Below are positions 60,277-64,000 of a stretch of DNA of 64,000 nucleotides, piece by piece (within the stretch, counting starts at the first letter, position 1; the number at the start of each line of letters is the position of its first letter). The position numbers were made by a program, and so were the translations under genes. The DNA lies in NCBI GenBank assembly GCA_949152475.1, contig OX424563.1, positions 17,891,001 to 17,955,000 of the forward strand, written 5' to 3'. The DNA is from Terebella lapidaria. Taxonomy: Eukaryota > Annelida > Polychaeta > Terebellida > Terebellidae. The notes below the pieces were generated by a model. It searched no databases. It was not told the DNA's origin and worked only from the letters and a program-made list of their open reading frames with translations.

Positions 60277-60440
60277 AGGATTAAAAGGGTGTCAGACGGA
60301 TTAAATGAGATGTTTCCCGTTGTCGCGCAGTGTTCATGGGAAGCATACTAAAGTCGGCCCAAATACCGTACATTATTCCTTAATACTACTCGTCCAATGA
60401 AAACATACCATTTAATCCGTCTCGCACCTTTTCAATCCTT
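60277..60440. mobile_element. Nested 164-bp MITE with about 33-bp TIRs
   Basis: 'aggattaaaagggtgtcaga' at 60277 pairs with the reverse complement ending 'gcaccttttcaatcctt' at 60440. Both arms also share 'gacggattaaat'. A third, single, diverged arm ('agattaaaaatgtgccagat') lies at 60520-60550, probably a solo relic of the same family. Confidence 0.65.
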
Positions 60441-60618
60441 ATTGAATATAGAGGAAGGCGCAGGATTTGATACTTGGGCGCATGTAGCGCAGCTTACTTT
60501 TTCTTCTAAATTCAATGAAGATTAAAAATGTGCCAGATTGATTAAATATGGTATACATCAAATGGGTGAGTAGTATTAACAGATTGGGCCCTACAGGCTT
60601 AGACAACCCTGAACATAT

Positions 60619-60770
60619 CCGATGTCTTCTAAACGCTGGTACACTGGTATGCTGGTACAAGCATTGCAAGGTGCATGAACTCAACAATACTGCTCATTTC
60701 GTGTATGCCTCAATAAGCTTCACAATGCTTGTACCAGTATACCAGCGTACCAGCGTTTAGAAGGCATCGG
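60619..60770. other. 152-bp hairpin with 48-bp arms
   Basis: 'ttctaaacgctggtacactg' on the left arm pairs with 'ggtacgctggt'-type sequence on the right arm ('caatgcttgtaccagtatac' to 'gcgtttagaaggcatcgg'). Four mismatches in 48 positions. The arms are internally repetitive ('ctggtac', 'ctggtat', 'ctggtac'). The loop is about 56 bp. It could be a tiny MITE or the foldable part of a hairpin transcript. Confidence 0.8.
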
Positions 60771-62376
60771 AACATATCACCTTTTGTAAATTTTATTGCT
60801 AAAATATGATATATTTCACCTAAGGTATCTGTTATTTGCTCTTTCAGTCACTCTCATCTTTGTATGCACAAATAACATCAGACATTCAGAAATCGTGCAA
60901 CATCAGAATACTTTATTAATATTGGGCGAAACACGCTAAATTAATTTGCAGGGGAAAAATAATGGAGTGCGAAAATTAACATGACAATGGTGAAATATGG
61001 TTGGTGATTGTATATTGGTCAACATCAGTTCCATTGCAACCAGTTACTTTCATGTGTTTCACCAATGTAACACGAGTTGGTGACATATGTATTTAAGTTT
61101 GTTGGTATAATTTGTCGATTTCACCAGAATAAACCTTCTGGTGTGATTTTGAGATACCTGTCTATAAAGTAAAGACAGGGGATTCACTATTATAGACCGC
61201 CCGTAATAAATACATTTCTTACGACATTTCTATTTTCATGATTGTACGACTCTCGTGTTTCTCAGTCTTAGACTTTCGGATCCATTGTATAGCTGGGTTC
61301 TGTTATAATGGGTGAATTGTAACAAAATGCCACAGGTATCCTCCTGTTTAAGGTGCGGTACGAGCACATTAGTGAGCTATAGTATATTTGAGTTGGTGCT
61401 AGGGGCCTCTCTAGCCAATGAGGGGGGTTAGATCACCATGGTGAAAGTCAAATACTCATCCTCCTTAGGTAATATCGTCAGTGTTTGGCTAGTAAGCAAT
61501 CGGCCAGTTTCATGATTTGTGTGTGAAAAGTGTAACCTGGAGCAAAATCAATGACACTGCGGTCATTAAAGTTATGTGTCTGTGGTTTTAACAGGGCTAT
61601 CATTAGGCCTATAGGTTTATCACTCATCGAATTTGACCGTTCATGACACTGATTTTGTAAGTATCATTCATGAATCACTCCTAAAATATGGATTTGTCTA
61701 TACCGATATCCATTCGTCAGTAGGCCTATACATATGTAACGTGAGACCAAAGAAATCAGTGATCCCCAAAAGTCCCCCCCCCCCCTAAAAAAGGATCAAA
61801 AACACGCTGACCGGCGCTTTTTAATTCGAATGACATTTACTGCTCTGATATACAACATTTATCGTAGGAATAGCATATAGCTGTCTGTACTTCCAATGAA
61901 ACATTATGTGAATATAAAACAGACTACTCCTCCCGACGTGTATAGAACATGATTCGTTTCATATATAAATATAACATGCTTTCGCATATCAAATTCTTCT
62001 AATTTGAATCCGAATTATAACAAACGACTCAAATCTCGACGGTGACACACGTTCTTGCCAAAAACATGTGTGAGGTGAACACTGGACCATTGAGCTACTG
62101 AGACCCGATGAACCAGAATCCTTGCATAAGTCACACACGGAGATTGTAATACAATGAACAGTAATAGTGGTAAATTAGTTAGACACTATAAACTGGTTTA
62201 TAATTTTGTTTGGCCTCAATCTCTGTGGAATGTCGACTGGAAATCGCTCTTGTGGGATTAGTTTGCTTTAAGCTGCACGCATCACTGAATAAACCCCTGG
62301 GTGACGAGAAGAGGGGATTATTGCGGTACTTCACCCCGAAACACCCTCGAAATAACCCCGACACGAAAAAAGTCTA

Positions 62377-63060
62377 ATGTGTCCAACGAATTTAAACTAA
62401 CCAAAGATGGATAGCACGAGTACACCCAATGTATAGGCGTGCATACGTGCACAGAGAGCAATATCCTTCAAATATTACCAAATTGAATTCTTGGAGAAAT
62501 TTGAACACTGAGAACTGTTCTCTTGCACACTGAGAACTTTTTGGCTTGTTGCAGGGTATGCAGTCTCGTCTGAAATGGATGTTCTCTTTTACACACAAGT
62601 GGCTCAATCATGAACCATTATATTCTCATTATAGTGCACATCTTATGTTCATCACGTTTTGGAGACATTTTTGTTGCCTTGGACGTTTTGTATATTCCAT
62701 TACCTATTTCACAATACAACACGTGTAAAGATTGCAGAGTGCCGCAACAGAAATACAAGTTAAGTTGACCTGTCACACCTCCCAAGTTTGACACGTGATA
62801 GAGGACAGTATACTCAGTGTGGAGTATCACAAAGGATGCAGCATGTGTCCAAGGTCGTCTCTATCTATACACAATGGTGAGACATGTACTGTACAGTGCA
62901 TATATTGCAGCATTGCCCATGAACCAACACAAGCTCTAACAGTTTGTACAAAATTAAGCTTGAAACAAACCGTTATCCAATCTCATAGTCCGGGGACAGA
63001 AAGTCATATCAGGCATACGAAGTGAGAGAAAACAAAAATGACAAGGAAACTCATGAACCC
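62377..63060. other. Unassigned DNA
   Basis: Contains 'cactgagaac' twice within 30 bp (62506-62540). Short open frames only, none recognised. Confidence 0.35.
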
Positions 63061-63511
63061 CCGTAAGTAAGTAAGTAAGTAATTTATTTCCAAATTGCAC
63101 ACAAGATGAACATATTCAATAGATGATATAAGAAATGCACAATTTGTGGACTCCACCAGAGGCCGATGCCTGTAACTTGATTGCTCAAGCGGTGAAGCCC
63201 ATTACATTGAAATAATAGTAACACAAAATATGGAACGGATAGGAACAAAATATTTACAAGTTGGACTCACGTATGAGTTGCATACTACATATAACAACAT
63301 CACAAACAAGTAGATATATATATACATTAATTTCACGTAGAAATACATACTATTCACATTATTCACATACACCCATATACACAGGAGATGATGATACAGT
63401 TGTGCTAGAATTAACAGATTGAACCTAAAATGTACACATTTACTACTGTGAAATGCCAAACTTGTGGTATTACATAGAATGAGAAATGAATGAAAAAAGT
63501 CCTTTTTCATA

Positions 63512-63622
63512 CCCCCCCCCCCCCCCATGACACACACACCCACACCCACACACATCCTTACACTATTGGCAAACGATACAGGATTGGTAGAGCAAAAAAA
63601 AAAAAATAATAATAATAATAAT
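63512..63622. repeat. Simple repeats: (C)15, (CA)n, (A)n(ATA)n
   Basis: A run of 15 C at 63512-63526 is followed by CACACACCC repeats to 63555, then poly-A and 'ataataataata' at 63595-63622. Confidence 0.9.
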
Positions 63623-63747
63623 ATGAAAAAGTGACACAAGACACAAAAAAGACAAACTAATAAAGCGACCGTAGTAACGTGAACTTATGAAATACAATGC
63701 AGCCATGAAATTTTACAGTATCAAGGGAGTATTACTAGATTAGATAG

Positions 63748-64000
63748 TTAGTTATTCATCAAATATTTCGAAATGAAGTGTTGTTTTATCTTAGATTTGT
63801 AGGCACTGACTGAAATGCTGTTTTTTATATGGGTTGGTGTATTTAGCCATAATTCCGGACCTTTACGAATGAAGCTGCTTCCAAAAATTTGGACATTCCA
63901 CCTAGTTATATGGGGGTCTTTACAATGTCTAGTGTTGAAGGAGTGGATAGAATTGTTTGCCACAAAAAGATTGTTCAGCGAACTTGGTAGTTCATTGCGG
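63748..64000 (-). pseudogene. LINE reverse-transcriptase C-terminus (partial at window edge)
   Basis: The frame is open from the right edge to a stop at 63748. It reads 'RNELPSSLNNLFVANNSIHS', 'FNTRHCKDPHI' and 'RKGPELWLNTPTHIKNS', ending in 'SKIKQHFISKYL'. This matches the tail of CR1/L2/Jockey-like polyproteins (LP..l..LF..n..iH.[YF]NTR ... G..LW...P..I[KR]). Whether the upstream RT is intact cannot be seen here. It is not the same family as the 54.9-58.2 kb LINE, whose tail differs. Confidence 0.75.

Larger units (their letters stand above)
60071..62376. mobile_element. 2.31-kb non-autonomous TIR element
   Basis: The left end 'tagacttttttcgtgtcggg' (60071) and the right end 'cccgacacgaaaaaagtcta' (to 62376) are exact reverse complements. 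Pairing continues through 'gttatttcgagggtgtttcgggg' and 'ggtgaagtaccgc', about 55 bp in all. The left copy has an extra 9 bp ('gggtacttc') from a slip duplication. Ends in TA...TA could reflect a TA target. There is no transposase ORF. Contents include a nested MITE (60277-60440), a long hairpin (60619-60770) and a (C)10 run near 61778. Confidence 0.8.
63063..64000 (-). mobile_element. LINE 3' end, continuing past the right edge
   Basis: The minus strand enters the window coding for an RT C-terminal tail, runs into a roughly 0.68-kb 3' UTR, and ends in a (TTAC)n tail (plus strand 'gtaagtaagtaagtaagtaa', 63063-63082). The tail resembles CR1/L2-like ends. Within the UTR lie a (C)15 and CA-rich tract (63512-63555) and an A-run with (AAT)n (63595-63622), which may have expanded after insertion. 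Confidence 0.7.

Noticed and set aside
63202..63639. 145-codon minus-strand ORF rich in Phe, Cys and Val
   Set aside because: It is generated by poly-C, CA and poly-A/T simple repeats in a LINE 3' UTR.
1..64000. tRNA, rRNA, host promoter or splice-linked host gene
   Set aside because: I looked for tRNA B-box-like words, conserved rRNA text and multi-exon coding runs and found nothing convincing. A covariance-model scan would be needed to exclude small RNA genes.

Overview
This is animal (eukaryotic) genomic DNA, AT-rich and dominated by repeats. I found no recognisable host protein-coding gene, rRNA or tRNA. The coding content is all retroelement: one BEL/Pao LTR retrotransposon, one long CR1/L2/Jockey-like LINE, and three short 3' ends of other LINEs. 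BEL/Pao elements and this LINE type, together with many TIR elements and MITEs and 'TGACCTTGACC'-type repeats, suggest an invertebrate metazoan, probably marine (invertebrate deuterostome or lophotrochozoan). The exact taxon cannot be read from this window.

Layout. From about 0.3 to 47 kb the background is one large, decayed array of kilobase-scale non-coding units. I recognised it by reading recurrent blocks, named here A, M, B, C, D, E, F, G, H and I, J, K, L. They recur in a mostly conserved order (A-M-B-C-D-E-F-G-H, then A again; and C-I-J-K-L-M), each copy diverged by substitutions and small indels. Unit 1 is about 0.3-6.05 kb, unit 2 6.06-10.13 kb, unit 3 10.14-17.25 kb, unit 4 17.25-20.87 kb, unit 5 20.87-24.3 kb, unit 6 26.5-32.4 kb, unit 7 33.2-35.6 kb continuing at 42.85-46.8 kb. 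Later insertions are datable because a sister copy often keeps the empty site.

Insertions and local arrays inside this background are: an inverted-repeat-bounded element whose core is about 21 near-palindromic 30-bp units (11.33-12.10 kb); a nine-copy 133-bp satellite packed with nuclear-receptor-type half sites (12.53-13.75 kb); a TA-flanked MITE (19.84-20.48 kb); a GC-rich island with an 89-bp minisatellite (24.37-26.10 kb); a MITE with a 222-bp duplicated flank (26.71-27.32 kb); a long-arm fold-back element (32.42-32.96 kb); and the BEL/Pao element (35.62-42.85 kb) with a perfect 5-bp target duplication.

From 47 to 64 kb the array is absent and the DNA is a patchwork of transposons: a 3.16-kb TIR element with a very recent 402-bp internal duplication (48.68-51.85 kb), a full-length uninterrupted LINE ORF of 1078 codons on the minus strand (54.93-58.17 kb), a 2.31-kb TIR element with a nested MITE and a 48-bp-arm hairpin (60.07-62.38 kb), and a LINE 3' end running off the right edge.

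No set of genes here forms a host pathway. The BEL element is dead (three in-frame stops, several frame breaks, LTRs about 97% alike). The LINE ORF is open throughout and carries all its catalytic motifs. All similarities between copies were judged by eye, so percentages and edges are approximate.
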